64,000 nt of DNA from Acidobacteriota bacterium (GCA_029263415.1 JAJCXN010000039.1:186001-250000); one strand, 5' to 3'; positions 1-9,315 are shown, counted from the first letter of the stretch. The notes: a model not told the origin generated them from the sequence alone. Translations and numbers: made by a program.

Positions 1-315
1 GCTCAGCATGTCGGGTGCGACTTCGATGTCGTTGTTCATCAATAGGACATAGTCGAAGCCTTCATCCAAGGCCCACTGAATACCGTGGTTGAGGCCCCAA
101 GAGATGCCGTGATTCTCGCGCACGCGCAGTTGTCTGATGGTGGGATAGGCCGCGCTGATTGCAGCGAACGAATCGTCAGTAGAGCCGTTGTCCACCACCA
201 CCAGTTCGAGATTTGGGTAGTCGAGCTCAACCAGCGACGACAAGGAGAGCTGCGTGACGTCTCGGCCGTTGTAGTTGAGAACTAGCCCGGCTACTGTTGG
301 TGAAGAGTCAGACAT
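1..315 (-). CDS. Glycosyltransferase family 2, N-terminal fragment
   Basis: The gene starts with ATG at 315 and runs off the left edge, so only the first 105 codons are visible. The fragment begins with the GT-A fold signature of family 2: the first strand VAGLVLNYNGRD, then the nucleotide-sugar binding strand LVVVDNGSTDDS, and near the window edge a LLMNNDIEV stretch that corresponds to the DxD-like metal/sugar-nucleotide site (here NND). These enzymes transfer a sugar from a nucleotide-sugar donor at the cytoplasmic face of the membrane, commonly in O-antigen, exopolysaccharide or rhamnan synthesis. It is divergent from the epimerase gene, with only about 28 bp between starts, so the two probably share a promoter region. 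Acceptor and sugar cannot be told. The family assignment is secure; the exact product is not. Confidence 0.85.
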   Translation of the reverse strand, partial: MSDSSPTVAGLVLNYNGRDVTQLSLSSLVELDYPNLELVVVDNGSTDDSFAAISAAYPTIRQLRVRENHGISWGLNHGIQWALDEGFDYVLLMNNDIEVAPDMLS

Positions 316-343
316 CTGAGGATCAGATCGGGAGTTGGTATCA

Positions 344-1321
344 GTGGAAACGAACGGGCCGGTATCGAAAAGAGATGGGGCGTCGGCGGGAGAGGGAGCG
401 TCTCCGCCAGATTGGGCGAGCAAAGTAGTGCTCGTGACCGGCGGTTCCGGCTTCATTGGCCAGCATCTGCTGGCTCAATTGGTCGCCTCAGGTTGCCGAC
501 CGACGGCCGTTGCTCGAAAACGCCCGCAACGGTTCCTCAGCGCCGCACTTGAATCTGGAGTTGATTGGCAGAGCACCGACCTGATGGAGCCGGGAGCAGC
601 CCGCAGTCTACTGAAGGAGGTAGCTCCGAACGTCATTTTTCACCTTGCCGGCTTAGTCAAGGGTACTCGGGATCGGTCGATGGTGCTGCCTATGCTCGAC
701 GCCAACGTGCGACTGATGGTGGAGCTGATGGATGCCGCGGTCGACTGTGGTTGCGATCGCTTTGTACAAGCTGGATCACTCGAAGAACCGGACGATCTCA
801 AGAGCGCACCTTCATCGCCCTATGCCGCGGCCAAGCTCGCCGCTAGTGCTTATGCGCGGCTTTATCGCGACCAGTACGGTCTTGCGACCGCGGTGGCCCG
901 GATTTTCATGGTCTACGGTCCTGGCGTTCAGGACGAGAACAAGTTGGTTCCCTATGTCATTCGCAGCTTGCTGGCCGCTCAGCCGGTCCAAGTTTCGGGT
1001 GGAACCCGGCCGGTCGATTGGGTGTATGTCGAGGACCTCGCCGCAGGCTTGATTGCCCTCGCGGCCTGCGATGCTGCAAGCGCAGAGTTGGGCAGTGGCG
1101 AACTCCACACGGTGCGATCCGTGGTCGAGAAGATCTACGTTAGCTTGGGCCAAGAGGCTCAGCTGGAGACCTTGTCACCGTTTGGTTCGGTCGCTGACCG
1201 AGCGCACGAGCGGGTTCGCGTGGCGGATCTGTCAGCGAATAGTGCGCTCGGCTGGCGACCTCAGGTGAGTCTTGTGGATGGGCTCGCGCGAACCATTGAG
1301 TGGTTCGACTCTCAGACCTAA
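344..1321 (+). CDS. NAD-dependent epimerase/dehydratase (extended SDR)
   Basis: Extended short-chain dehydrogenase of about 325 residues, the normal length for nucleotide-sugar epimerases and dehydratases. The N-terminal Rossmann motif VTGGSGFIGQHL binds NAD(P). The catalytic dyad lies in SSPYAAAKLAA (YxxxK with the upstream Ser). FHLAGLV is the usual third-strand motif, and RIFMVYGPG plus VDWVYVEDLA are typical substrate-domain motifs of this family. I prefer the GTG start at 344, which has a GGGAG about 9 nt upstream; a TTG three codons earlier is possible. The divergent glycosyltransferase and the nearby flippase suggest a role in making a nucleotide-sugar for a surface glycan. The specific sugar cannot be inferred. 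Confidence 0.85.
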   Translation: METNGPVSKRDGASAGEGASPPDWASKVVLVTGGSGFIGQHLLAQLVASGCRPTAVARKRPQRFLSAALESGVDWQSTDLMEPGAARSLLKEVAPNVIFHLAGLVKGTRDRSMVLPMLDANVRLMVELMDAAVDCGCDRFVQAGSLEEPDDLKSAPSSPYAAAKLAASAYARLYRDQYGLATAVARIFMVYGPGVQDENKLVPYVIRSLLAAQPVQVSGGTRPVDWVYVEDLAAGLIALAACDAASAELGSGELHTVRSVVEKIYVSLGQEAQLETLSPFGSVADRAHERVRVADLSANSALGWRPQVSLVDGLARTIEWFDSQT

Positions 1322-1354
1322 GCCTCTGCCGCCTCTGCCGCCTCTGCCGCCTCC
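1322..1354. repeat. 9-bp tandem repeat directly after a stop codon
   Basis: Three perfect copies of GCCTCTGCC (1322-1330, 1331-1339, 1340-1348) and a partial fourth begin at the first base after the TAA of the epimerase gene. They fill part of the gap between the convergent epimerase and MATE genes. Similar short post-stop repeats occur elsewhere in the window (10367, 30808, 35197, 57113). Confidence 0.9.
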
Positions 1355-1401
1355 GACGTCATCTGACGCCTCAGATCAGCCGCCTCAGACCTGAACGGGC
1401 C

Positions 1402-2847
1402 TTAGGCCTTTACGCTGCGGTTCGACCACCACCAGCCGACTGCGCCAGTAACCAGGTTGGCGAGCGCGGCGCCCGCGAAGATACCGCCGACGCCATAGAG
1501 CCGGCTGCCGAGCCAGGCTAGCGGCAGGTACAGCGCCACCATCCGCACAGTCGATACCAACACCGCGCGCATGGGCCGATCGAGCGCGTTGAAGACCGCG
1601 TTGACCTGCATCACCACGCCGTAGGTGCCGTAGCTCACCGGCACGATCAAGAGGTAGAGCGCCGTCATGCGCAGGACCTCTGGGTCCTTGGAAAAGATGG
1701 CGGCGACTGGATTGCGTAGCAGCGCGAGCAGCAGCGCTGCGAGTAGGCCAAAGCCCATGCAGAACAGGAACGAGGAGCGCAGGGCTGTTACCACACGCGA
1801 CCACAGTCCAGCGCCCGCATTTTGACCAACGACGGGACCGATGACCGACGACAGTGCATAGAAGAAGATGAGCGCCATCGATTCCACTCGGCTGGCAGCG
1901 CCGAACGCAGCCACCGCTGCGGTTCCGTAGACAGCGAGCATTGGCTGCACTACCGCTGTGGACGCAGGAACGATCATGTTGGTGGCCGCTGCAGGGATGC
2001 CGATCTTCAGAATTCTCTTTGCCGACCTAGAGAACTCCGCCCAGCTCGGAATCTCGAAGGAGAGGAGGTCCTCGCGTCGCATCGCCCACAATGCCGCGAC
2101 CAACATCCCGGCGCGCGAAATGACCGTGGCCCAAGCGGCGCCGGCGAGTCCTAGTGCTGGCATTCCGGCGTAGCCAAAGATGAAGATGGGATCGAGAATC
2201 ACGTTGGCGATCGCCGCAGCGATCATCACCAGGCCCGGTCCTTTGGCGTTGCCGGTTGCCCTGACTGCAGACAGTCCGACCATGGGCACGATCATCAACC
2301 CGATGCCGGCATACCAAATGGTCATGTATTCGCGGATCATCGGCATCACATCGTCGGTGGCGCCGAGTGCACGAAACAGCGGGTCGATGGTCAAGAACCC
2401 AACGGTCGAGCAGACCACCACGGCGATCGTGGTGAGGATCATTGAGTCGGTCGACAGACGCTGGATACTGCGTTGTGATTCGCCGCCGATCGCGCGCGCT
2501 ACCACCGAGGCAGCACCAGCGCCGAGGCCAATGCCCACACTGATCAGCACCATGATGACCGGGAAGGCGAAGCTCAGCGCCGCCAAGGGCTCAGTACCCA
2601 GACGGCTAACGAACACGGTGTCGGCCAGGTTAAAGGCCATAGTGGCCGCGATGCCAGCGAGCATCGGCACCGACATTCGGATTAGGTGTTGATCGACTGA
2701 TCCAGTGGTCAACTTAGCGGCGGAGGGGACCCCCTCGACGAGTGTGGTGCCGTCGGCCGCTACCGGTGAGCTGGCCGCTGAAGCAACGGCTGAGGAGACG
2801 GGTGTCGAGATGTTGGGTTCTGGGGTTCTTAGAAGTTTGTCAGCCAA
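1402..2847 (-). CDS. MATE family efflux transporter
   Basis: A 481-residue integral membrane protein with about 12 hydrophobic segments, the usual size of multidrug and toxic compound extrusion (MATE) proteins. After a variable 45-residue N-terminus it has the family pattern IRMSVPMLAGIAATMAFNLADTVFVSRLG, of which the ADTVFVSRLG motif is diagnostic. An internal pseudo-repeat follows at KIGIPAAATNMIVPAS. MATE proteins export cationic drugs or metabolites in exchange for Na+ or H+. The stop codon of the upstream 98-residue gene lies 19 bp inside this ORF, so the two are probably translated from one message, although a start further in is possible. The substrate cannot be predicted. Confidence 0.9.
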   Translation of the reverse strand: MADKLLRTPEPNISTPVSSAVASAASSPVAADGTTLVEGVPSAAKLTTGSVDQHLIRMSVPMLAGIAATMAFNLADTVFVSRLGTEPLAALSFAFPVIMVLISVGIGLGAGAASVVARAIGGESQRSIQRLSTDSMILTTIAVVVCSTVGFLTIDPLFRALGATDDVMPMIREYMTIWYAGIGLMIVPMVGLSAVRATGNAKGPGLVMIAAAIANVILDPIFIFGYAGMPALGLAGAAWATVISRAGMLVAALWAMRREDLLSFEIPSWAEFSRSAKRILKIGIPAAATNMIVPASTAVVQPMLAVYGTAAVAAFGAASRVESMALIFFYALSSVIGPVVGQNAGAGLWSRVVTALRSSFLFCMGFGLLAALLLALLRNPVAAIFSKDPEVLRMTALYLLIVPVSYGTYGVVMQVNAVFNALDRPMRAVLVSTVRMVALYLPLAWLGSRLYGVGGIFAGAALANLVTGAVGWWWSNRSVKA

Positions 2848-3125
2848 CGCTGGACCTCGGCGTCAACGGTCTTCTTGATTTTTGGTTTGAACGGGAGGAA
2901 CAACCACGGCACGTCGAAATCTAGGTCGTAGCAGTCGGGTGTGATCTGAATGGTGCCTTGCACTTCGCGACCTTGGATGCTCATGCCAACGTTGGCTGTT
3001 TCGTCATCGGCCCAGTCTGCTTGAATGTCGAATTCGGCGTAATGCGAGCGGTAAGTGTCGAGCAGCGATCGCAGCATCTTCTTGGCCTTGCTCAGTTCAA
3101 GGTCGTGGCGAACGGTATGTTTCAT
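2829..3125 (-). CDS. Polyhydroxyalkanoate-system-like small protein
   Basis: A 98-residue acidic/basic soluble protein. It resembles the polyhydroxyalkanoic acid system (PHA_gran_rgn) family in layout: an N-terminal H..L....A..ML..L helix, a central strand pair with W-x-D-D, then GREVQGTIQIT, and an aliphatic segment DVPWLFLPFKPKIKKTVDAEV leading to a terminal helix. Family members are found on or near PHA granules, but biochemical roles are poorly known. No PHA synthase or phasin is visible in this window, so the name should be taken as family resemblance only. It overlaps the start of the MATE gene and is probably co-transcribed with it. START/VOC-like small lipid-binding proteins are an alternative. 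Confidence 0.55.
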   Translation of the reverse strand: MKHTVRHDLELSKAKKMLRSLLDTYRSHYAEFDIQADWADDETANVGMSIQGREVQGTIQITPDCYDLDFDVPWLFLPFKPKIKKTVDAEVQRWLTNF

Positions 3126-3300
3126 CTGATGAGCGTCCAGTGGTTGTGATCGGCGCTTTGGGGCCTTAAGAGCGGTGCCCGGTGCCGCATCTCTAGAGTA
3201 CCGTCTAAGAGACCAGCTGATCGCTCCGTTGTAGTGATGAGATCAATCTTGCTGTGGTGGTCAGCGGGGTCGTTGAAGTCGCTGACTCAAGTTGGGCTTC

Positions 3301-4740
3301 TTAAGTCCATTGCAGGAAGCTGCGCAGGTCCTGACCATGCCGTCGGTAGGCAAGAACAAGGAACACCAAACCGGCGACGGCAGAGGTGACGAAGATTGTT
3401 GCGCTGGAGCCGGAGGGGATCAGCCAGACTGCGGCGAACGACACTAAGCCCAGCAGGTACAGCGAGAGCATTTCGCGAATCAACAGCAGGAAGGGCTTGG
3501 GCGCCAACTGCCATAACCCCCAGGCCAAGAACAAGGTGCCAAGAGGGAAGTATCCCGCGACCGCCATGCCGAGTTCATTGAGTTCTGTGAACTTGATCAG
3601 TACATAACCGAGGCCACCCAGGCTCACCAGATTGGTGACGGTGTAGGCGATCAAGAGTCGATCGCGATGCGCGGCGAGTAGGTACTCACGACCGAACATG
3701 GTCAGCGGCCGAACGAACGGCACGAATGCTGCGATCGCAATGTACGAGGCCGCCCCGGTCCATTCGGTGCCGCCCAAGAAGTAGGCGACTACTTCGGCGT
3801 TGTGGTGCAGGAAGAAGGCCATCGGCACAAAGCAACACATGAGAAACAGGGTCGCGACGCGGTAGAGCCCGAATGCACGCTCGGGTTGGTGGCGATAGGC
3901 GAAGATAGCGGGGTAGACGGCGCGGCCGATCGAGTCTGCTATCAATCTAGAGAAGAAGAATAGCGCGTAGATGGAAAGACCGGCTTCGCCGACTTGCTCC
4001 GGGTCAAGAACGAGCCCGAGCAGCAGAATGTCGAGATTGAGCACTGCTTGCTCGAGTAGCGAGAGGGCAGCCAACGGCAGACTGTCCTTGATCAAACCTG
4101 GGATCTCAGCGACTTTGATGTGTACCGCCATGCGCCCATCAGGCTCCCCGGTGCGACTGCTCAACCAAAGCACTGTTGTGAAGACGATCGATCCCAAGAG
4201 ATGTCCAAAGACCACCCCCCAGACGCCGTGGCCGACCCACACCAAGTAGACCGCAGTGACTGCGAACACCGCGTTGCGAGTGAGCTCAGCAGGGATCGCG
4301 CGCGTGAGTCGGTGCTCGGCTTCAAAGAAGGTCATCGGTATCAGGCCCAGGCCCTGGACCCAGAGAAACACGGCTAGGACGCGGATGATCTCAACGGTTT
4401 GTGCGTCGTGCCCCTTGAACAGTTGTGCGAGCCAAGGCGCCGTTAGCGCGACGCCAGCCGCGAACAGCCCACCCCAAACCGCGACGATCAACAGAAAGTT
4501 GCCATAGCGTCGTCGCTCGATGCGCACCAGATGGCCGTTGATGCCGAGGTCTCGGGTGATCGACAACAAGATGAAGAGCGGTTCCGCCCACTGCCACACA
4601 GCCAGTTCCTCAGGACCCATCATGCGGCGGATCAGCCACATCGAGAGGAAAGTCAGTGCTAGCCGCCACACCTGAGACAAAGTAGCGGCGGAGGCGGATT
4701 GGATGACCCGCAAGGAGGTCGGTTTTTGTAGGTCAGTCAT
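3301..4740 (-). CDS. Wzx/MATE-like polysaccharide flippase
   Basis: A 479-residue polytopic membrane protein with roughly 12-14 hydrophobic stretches and few charged loops, matching oligosaccharide flippases of the MOP superfamily (RfbX/Wzx, polysaccharide biosynthesis protein). Near the N-terminus it has ATLSQVWRLALTFLSMWLIRRMMGPEELAVW, where the R-x-M/L-G-P-E-E-x-A pattern is typical of the family. These proteins move lipid-linked sugars from the cytoplasmic to the periplasmic face of the inner membrane. A glycosyltransferase, an epimerase and this flippase lie within 5 kb, which suggests part of a surface polysaccharide locus. It is transcribed away from the carboxylase gene, with a 286-bp divergent intergenic region. 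Confidence 0.8.
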   Translation of the reverse strand: MTDLQKPTSLRVIQSASAATLSQVWRLALTFLSMWLIRRMMGPEELAVWQWAEPLFILLSITRDLGINGHLVRIERRRYGNFLLIVAVWGGLFAAGVALTAPWLAQLFKGHDAQTVEIIRVLAVFLWVQGLGLIPMTFFEAEHRLTRAIPAELTRNAVFAVTAVYLVWVGHGVWGVVFGHLLGSIVFTTVLWLSSRTGEPDGRMAVHIKVAEIPGLIKDSLPLAALSLLEQAVLNLDILLLGLVLDPEQVGEAGLSIYALFFFSRLIADSIGRAVYPAIFAYRHQPERAFGLYRVATLFLMCCFVPMAFFLHHNAEVVAYFLGGTEWTGAASYIAIAAFVPFVRPLTMFGREYLLAAHRDRLLIAYTVTNLVSLGGLGYVLIKFTELNELGMAVAGYFPLGTLFLAWGLWQLAPKPFLLLIREMLSLYLLGLVSFAAVWLIPSGSSATIFVTSAVAGLVFLVLAYRRHGQDLRSFLQWT

Positions 4741-4872
4741 CGACGACTTCGCGACTCATTGTCGACTCTGGGTGCTGGCGGTACGGGCTCGCTGCTGGAT
4801 GTGGAACACGTTGGCCTGACTCTAAGAGTGCGCTGTTCGCAGAATTGCGGTTGACGATTGAGATCCTGTGAT

Positions 4873-4885
4873 GGTGTGTCACACC
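4873..4885. promoter_or_regulatory. Short palindrome upstream of the carboxylase gene
   Basis: GGTGTGTCACACC is a perfect inverted repeat (six-base arms around one base) in the 286-bp divergent region between the flippase and carboxylase genes, about 140 bp before the carboxylase start. It could be an operator for either gene. No convincing -35/-10 pair was found beside it, so the role is conjectural. Confidence 0.3.
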
Positions 4886-5026
4886 CTGCCGCTCTGCCAC
4901 CCTGCCAACCTGGGCGGTCAGATGGCCCTTTTGGCGGACTAACCAATCTTCGTGGTCGGTCACACTTGGCAGAAGGGTGCTTGAGGGGTGAAGATTGTCT
5001 CCCAACTTTCGAGAAGGTATTAGAGC

Positions 5027-8000
5027 ATGAAGTTGCTGATCGCAAATCGAGGAGAGATCGCAGTACGCATCGCACGGGCTGCGGCGGACCTGGCAATCCC
5101 AACGGTGGCGGTCTACTCGCAGTGCGACACTGCGGCCCGCCATCGGGACGTCACCGACGAAGCCCTGCCGTTAAGCGGCGTGGGAGTGAAGGCCTATCTC
5201 GCTTGCGAGCAGATGATTGCCGCCGCACAAGATGCTGGTTGCAGTGCGATTCATCCAGGGTACGGCTTTTTAAGCGAGCGCTCTACGTTTGCAGAGCAGT
5301 GCATTGACGCCGGACTGATTTTCATTGGGCCAACTCCATCGAACCTCGAGCTGTTCGGTGACAAGGCTCAAGGAAGAGCGTTGGCGGGAGCGTGCGGTGT
5401 TCCGGCGGTGCCTGGGTCAGCGGGTAACGTCAGTCTCGATGAGGCTCGGTCGTTTCTCGCGGAACTGCGCGTTTCGGGATCTGCGCGGGGCGCCGAGCCG
5501 GCCATGATGATCAAGGCTTTATGTGGCGGTGGTGGCCGAGGGATGCGCGTGGTGCGCCGAGCTTCGGAGATTGACGAGGCCTACGCTCGGGCGCGGTCAG
5601 AGGCGCAAGCCGTATTCGGTTCGGATGAGGTCCTGGTGGAGCAGTTGATCGGCCGCGCTCGCCACATCGAAGTGCAGGTCGCGGTCGATGACGACGGCCA
5701 GGTGCTGATCGTTGGCGATCGTGATTGCAGTTTGCAACGGCGCAATCAGAAGCTGATCGAGGTAGCGCCAGCCCCAGATCTCGATTCGACCACTCGCGAG
5801 GCACTGTTCGCCGCTGCTCGGAAGATGGCCGAAGCGTCTGACTATCGCAACCTGGGTACCTTCGAGTTCTTGGTCTCAACGGAGCTTGAACATGGGTTCG
5901 CGTTCATTGAGGCGAACGCTCGGCTGCAAGTGGAACATACGGTGACCGAAGAGGTCACTGGTATCGACCTGGTGCAGCTTCAGATCCGCTTGGCCCAAGG
6001 AGCCAGTTTGGTTGATCTCGGGTTGGACAGTACACGGGTTCCTCGCTCGCGCGGTTTTGCGGTTCAGTGCCGAGTGAACAGTGAGACGATGACGGCGAAG
6101 GGTGATGTCCGTCCAAGCGGAGGAACACTCCGGGTGTTCGAGGTACCAACGGGTCCCGGGGTGCGCACCGACACCTACGGCTACGCTGGCTACCCGATGA
6201 ACAGCAACTTCGATTCGTTGTTGGCGAAGGTCATTGTGCAATACGCAGGCGCTGGCCCCGCCGCCGCCTTTATGGGGGCGGTGCGGCGCACGCAACGCGC
6301 GCTGGCCGATCTTCGTATTGAGGGGGTGGCGACCAACTTGTCCTTCCTCGAAGCCTTGCTCGCGAGCGATGCGGTGGCTGACTGGTCAGTCGACACCCGA
6401 TTGATCGACCGCCAGATCGCCGCGCTAATGGAGCAAGCGCAAGGCTTCGAGCGAGAAGCGCCGGTTGAGGCGAGTAGCCAGAACGTTGCTCTGAGCGCAC
6501 CGCTAGAACAGGCTGGGGCAACGATCGACTCTCTCGATCCGCTGGCGGTGCTCGAACACGGTAAGCGTGGAGCCGCTAGTCACGCGGTTGAGACTCAGGA
6601 GTTCTCCAGCGAAGCCGTCTTGGCGAGTGCCGCAGCCAAGGGACCGGTCGGTACAGTATCTGTGGTGGCGCCTATGCAAGGCACGATCGTCTCAGTCGAA
6701 ACGGCCGTTGGCTCGAAGGTGGGCTCGAGTTCCACCGTCTTCATCATGGAAGCGATGAAGATGGAGCATGAGATCCGAGCGACATCAGCGGGAATCGTGC
6801 GCGAGATTGCCGTGGCCTCAGGAGATACCGTCTACCAAGATCATCCGCTGATGTTCTTGGAACCCGGCACAGACGACTTAGACGAGACGGGTCTGGTCGA
6901 AGAGATCGATCTCGAATTGGTTCGCGATGACCTGCGCGAGGTCCACGAGCGCCATGCCGTAACCCTGGACGCGGCGCGGCCTGATGCAGTGGCGAAGCGC
7001 AGGGCCACGCAGCAGCGGACCGCACGCGAGAACATCGATGACCTGTGTGACGCTGACAGCTTCACCGAGCATGGGCAACTTGTGCTCACTCCTGGCAGCG
7101 GGTTGTCGCGCGAAGAAGTGATCAAGAAGTTCCCGACCGACGGCATGATCACTGGCTTTGGTGACATCAACGGCGCCGACTTTGCGGGCGAGGCCTCACG
7201 GTGCGTGGTGATGTCCTATGACTACACCGTTCTTGCGGGAACTCAAGGCGCAATCAATCACCCGAAGACCGACCGGATGCTGGAGCTAGCAAAGCGGTGG
7301 CGTCGGCCGGTGGTGTTGTTTGCCGAGGGTGGTGGCGGTCGCGCGGGCACGGGCGGCAAGCGCGAGGGGGGAGAGAGCACCACGGGTGCGGGACAGGGCC
7401 GCAGCGACGAGGTCTACCGTCCACTCGATACGTCGACGTTCACCTCGATGGCGCGGTTGAGTGGCTTGGTGCCGCTGATTGGCATCACCTCCCGCTTCTG
7501 CTTTGCCGGCAACGCAGCGCTGTTGGGTTGCTGTGACGTCATCATCGCAACCGCGGATTCAAGCATTGGCATGGGCGGCCCCGCGTTGATCGAAGGTGGC
7601 GGCCTAGGAGTTTTTCGTCCTGAAGAAGTGGGGCCGATGGACGTTCAGGCCCCCAACGGCGTGGTGGACGTGGCGGTCCAGGACGAGGCCGCGGCAGTCG
7701 AGGTGGCCAAGCAGTACCTGTCGTACTTTCAAGGGCGCCTTGCTGACTGGGACTGTGTAGACCAACGGTTGCTGCGACCAATCGTGCCGGAGAACCGACT
7801 GCGCGTTTATGACGTGCGGTCGGTGATCATGACCCTTGCTGATGCCGGCAGCGTCTTGGAACTCAGGCCGACATTCGGCCCTGGAATGATCACCGCGTTC
7901 GCTCGCGTTGAGGGCCGGCCGATTGGCATCCTGGCGAACAATCCGCAGCATCTCTCGGGTGCGATCGACAGCCCGGGAGCGGACAAGGCGGCTCGGTTCA

Positions 8001-8521
8001 TGCAGCTGTGCGACGCTTTCGATCTGCCCATCGTGGTGTTGTGCGACACTCCCGGCATGATGGTCGGCCCTGAGATCGAACGCACGGCTTTGGTGAGGCA
8101 CTGCTCTCGACTGTTTGTCACCGGCGCCAACGTCACCGTGCCTATGCTCACCATCGTGTTGCGCAAGGCCTACGGTCTCGGTGCACAGGCAATGGTCGGT
8201 GGCGACTTCAAGGTGCCGATGTTCACCGTAGCGTGGCCGACCGGTGAGTTTGGCGGTATGGGCATAGAAGGCCAAGTCAAGCTTGGGTTTCGCAATGAAC
8301 TCGCCGCGATCGATGATCGGGCCGAGCGCGCGACGCGCTATCAAGAACTGGTCGACTCGGCGTACGAGCGTGGTCGTGCTTTGAACGCCGGTGCGTCGTT
8401 TGCGGTCGACGATGTGATCGATCCCGCCGACTCGCGGCGGTGGATCTCCGGAGCCCTAGGCTCGGTTCCCGATCCGCCCAAAAGAGACGGCAAGAAGCGA
8501 GCCAACATAGATACCTGGTAG
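5027..8521 (+). CDS. Single-chain biotin-dependent acyl-CoA carboxylase
   Basis: One 1164-residue polypeptide holds all parts of an acyl-CoA carboxylase. Residues 1-450 are a biotin carboxylase: MKLLIANRGEIAVRIARAA at the start, the ATP-grasp glycine-rich loop KALCGGGGRGMR near K163, and the catalytic segment EANARLQVEHTVTEE around 295-310. A biotin carrier domain follows, with the biotinylation motif MEAMKMEH placing the biotin lysine at K578. Residues from about 625 to the end are a carboxyltransferase of the acetyl/propionyl-CoA beta-subunit type (GTQGAINHPKTDRM, GNAALLGCCDVII, GADKAARFMQLCDAF). It carboxylates an acyl-CoA using bicarbonate and ATP. The fused layout resembles the long-chain acyl-CoA carboxylases described from Actinobacteria; substrate length here is inferred, not shown. 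The ATG is preceded by GAGAAGG. Confidence 0.92.
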   Translation: MKLLIANRGEIAVRIARAAADLAIPTVAVYSQCDTAARHRDVTDEALPLSGVGVKAYLACEQMIAAAQDAGCSAIHPGYGFLSERSTFAEQCIDAGLIFIGPTPSNLELFGDKAQGRALAGACGVPAVPGSAGNVSLDEARSFLAELRVSGSARGAEPAMMIKALCGGGGRGMRVVRRASEIDEAYARARSEAQAVFGSDEVLVEQLIGRARHIEVQVAVDDDGQVLIVGDRDCSLQRRNQKLIEVAPAPDLDSTTREALFAAARKMAEASDYRNLGTFEFLVSTELEHGFAFIEANARLQVEHTVTEEVTGIDLVQLQIRLAQGASLVDLGLDSTRVPRSRGFAVQCRVNSETMTAKGDVRPSGGTLRVFEVPTGPGVRTDTYGYAGYPMNSNFDSLLAKVIVQYAGAGPAAAFMGAVRRTQRALADLRIEGVATNLSFLEALLASDAVADWSVDTRLIDRQIAALMEQAQGFEREAPVEASSQNVALSAPLEQAGATIDSLDPLAVLEHGKRGAASHAVETQEFSSEAVLASAAAKGPVGTVSVVAPMQGTIVSVETAVGSKVGSSSTVFIMEAMKMEHEIRATSAGIVREIAVASGDTVYQDHPLMFLEPGTDDLDETGLVEEIDLELVRDDLREVHERHAVTLDAARPDAVAKRRATQQRTARENIDDLCDADSFTEHGQLVLTPGSGLSREEVIKKFPTDGMITGFGDINGADFAGEASRCVVMSYDYTVLAGTQGAINHPKTDRMLELAKRWRRPVVLFAEGGGGRAGTGGKREGGESTTGAGQGRSDEVYRPLDTSTFTSMARLSGLVPLIGITSRFCFAGNAALLGCCDVIIATADSSIGMGGPALIEGGGLGVFRPEEVGPMDVQAPNGVVDVAVQDEAAAVEVAKQYLSYFQGRLADWDCVDQRLLRPIVPENRLRVYDVRSVIMTLADAGSVLELRPTFGPGMITAFARVEGRPIGILANNPQHLSGAIDSPGADKAARFMQLCDAFDLPIVVLCDTPGMMVGPEIERTALVRHCSRLFVTGANVTVPMLTIVLRKAYGLGAQAMVGGDFKVPMFTVAWPTGEFGGMGIEGQVKLGFRNELAAIDDRAERATRYQELVDSAYERGRALNAGASFAVDDVIDPADSRRWISGALGSVPDPPKRDGKKRANIDTW

Positions 8522-8529
8522 CGAGGTGG

Positions 8530-9315
8530 CTACTGCGCCTCCGCAGCAGCTGCCTCGGCAACCGCCGCTGCTGTCGTCGGTGCTGTTTCGGGATTGGCCG
8601 TATCGCGCAAGACCCAACCATCGCGCAGCTCGATCAGGCGATCACCAAACCCGGCGTTCTCTTCGGAGTGCGTCACCTGGATGATGGTGGTGCCCTCGTC
8701 GTTGAGCTCCTTGAACAGTTCCATGATCTCCCGACCCTGAGATGAGTGCAAGTTGCCGGTTGGCTCGTCAGCGAGGATGACCTTGGGCTCGATGATCAAT
8801 GCGCGCGCGACGCCCACCAACTGTTGTTGGCCACCCGAAAGCTGGCTGGGGTAGAGGTCGCGCTTGCCTACCATTTGGAATCGATCGAGCACGTCGGCGA
8901 CCAGGGCTTCGCGCTCGGCCTTCTTGATGTTGCGATAGGACAACGGGACTTCGAGGTTTTCGTAGACAGTGAGATCGTCGATCAAGTGATATGCCTGGAA
9001 TACGAAGCCGATGTTCTCTTTGTGCAGCTGATTCCGGTGCTTGGGCTTGAGCTGCGTGACTTCGTGGCCTAGAAATCGATACGAGCCTTCGAATTCGGAA
9101 TCCAACATGCCCATGACACTGAGTAGGGTCGATTTGCCAGCTCCAGACGGGCCCATGACGGTGACGAATTCGCCCGGCTTGAAATCGAGGTCGACCTTGC
9201 GCAGCACGTAAGTGCGGCCGAAACCCGAGTCGTAGTACCGGTTCACGCCCCGCAGCGAGATGAGCGGCTCGTTGGGGTTGAAGTGGTCGTCGAGACCGCG
9301 ATTGAAAAACGCCAT
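8530..9315 (-). CDS. ABC transporter ATP-binding protein, LolD/MacB type
   Basis: A 261-residue nucleotide-binding subunit. It has the Walker A motif [11 protein letters not shown], a Q-loop in FVFQAYHL, a slightly divergent signature [15 protein letters not shown], Walker [12 protein letters not shown] and the switch His in QVTHSEE. The pattern [18 protein letters not shown] is characteristic of the LolD/MacB/FtsE group, which drives lipoprotein release, macrolide or peptide efflux through FtsX-type permeases. The last 20 or so residues form an Ala-rich tail that is not part of the fold. No permease gene is adjacent: it converges on the carboxylase gene with only 8 bp between stops, and upstream is a divergent thioesterase gene. 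It may serve a permease encoded elsewhere, or a paralogous one such as that at 52396. Confidence 0.9.
   Translation of the reverse strand: MAFFNRGLDDHFNPNEPLISLRGVNRYYDSGFGRTYVLRKVDLDFKPGEFVTVMGPSGAGKSTLLSVMGMLDSEFEGSYRFLGHEVTQLKPKHRNQLHKENIGFVFQAYHLIDDLTVYENLEVPLSYRNIKKAEREALVADVLDRFQMVGKRDLYPSQLSGGQQQLVGVARALIIEPKVILADEPTGNLHSSQGREIMELFKELNDEGTTIIQVTHSEENAGFGDRLIELRDGWVLRDTANPETAPTTAAAVAEAAAAEAQ

Noticed and set aside
2180-2692. A 170-codon open frame opposite the MATE gene
   Set aside because: It mirrors a conserved membrane protein gene and shows no coding signature.
7604-8344. A 246-codon antisense open frame inside the carboxylase gene
   Set aside because: It is a shadow of the strong carboxylase reading frame in G+C-rich DNA and its translation is His/Arg-rich without domains.
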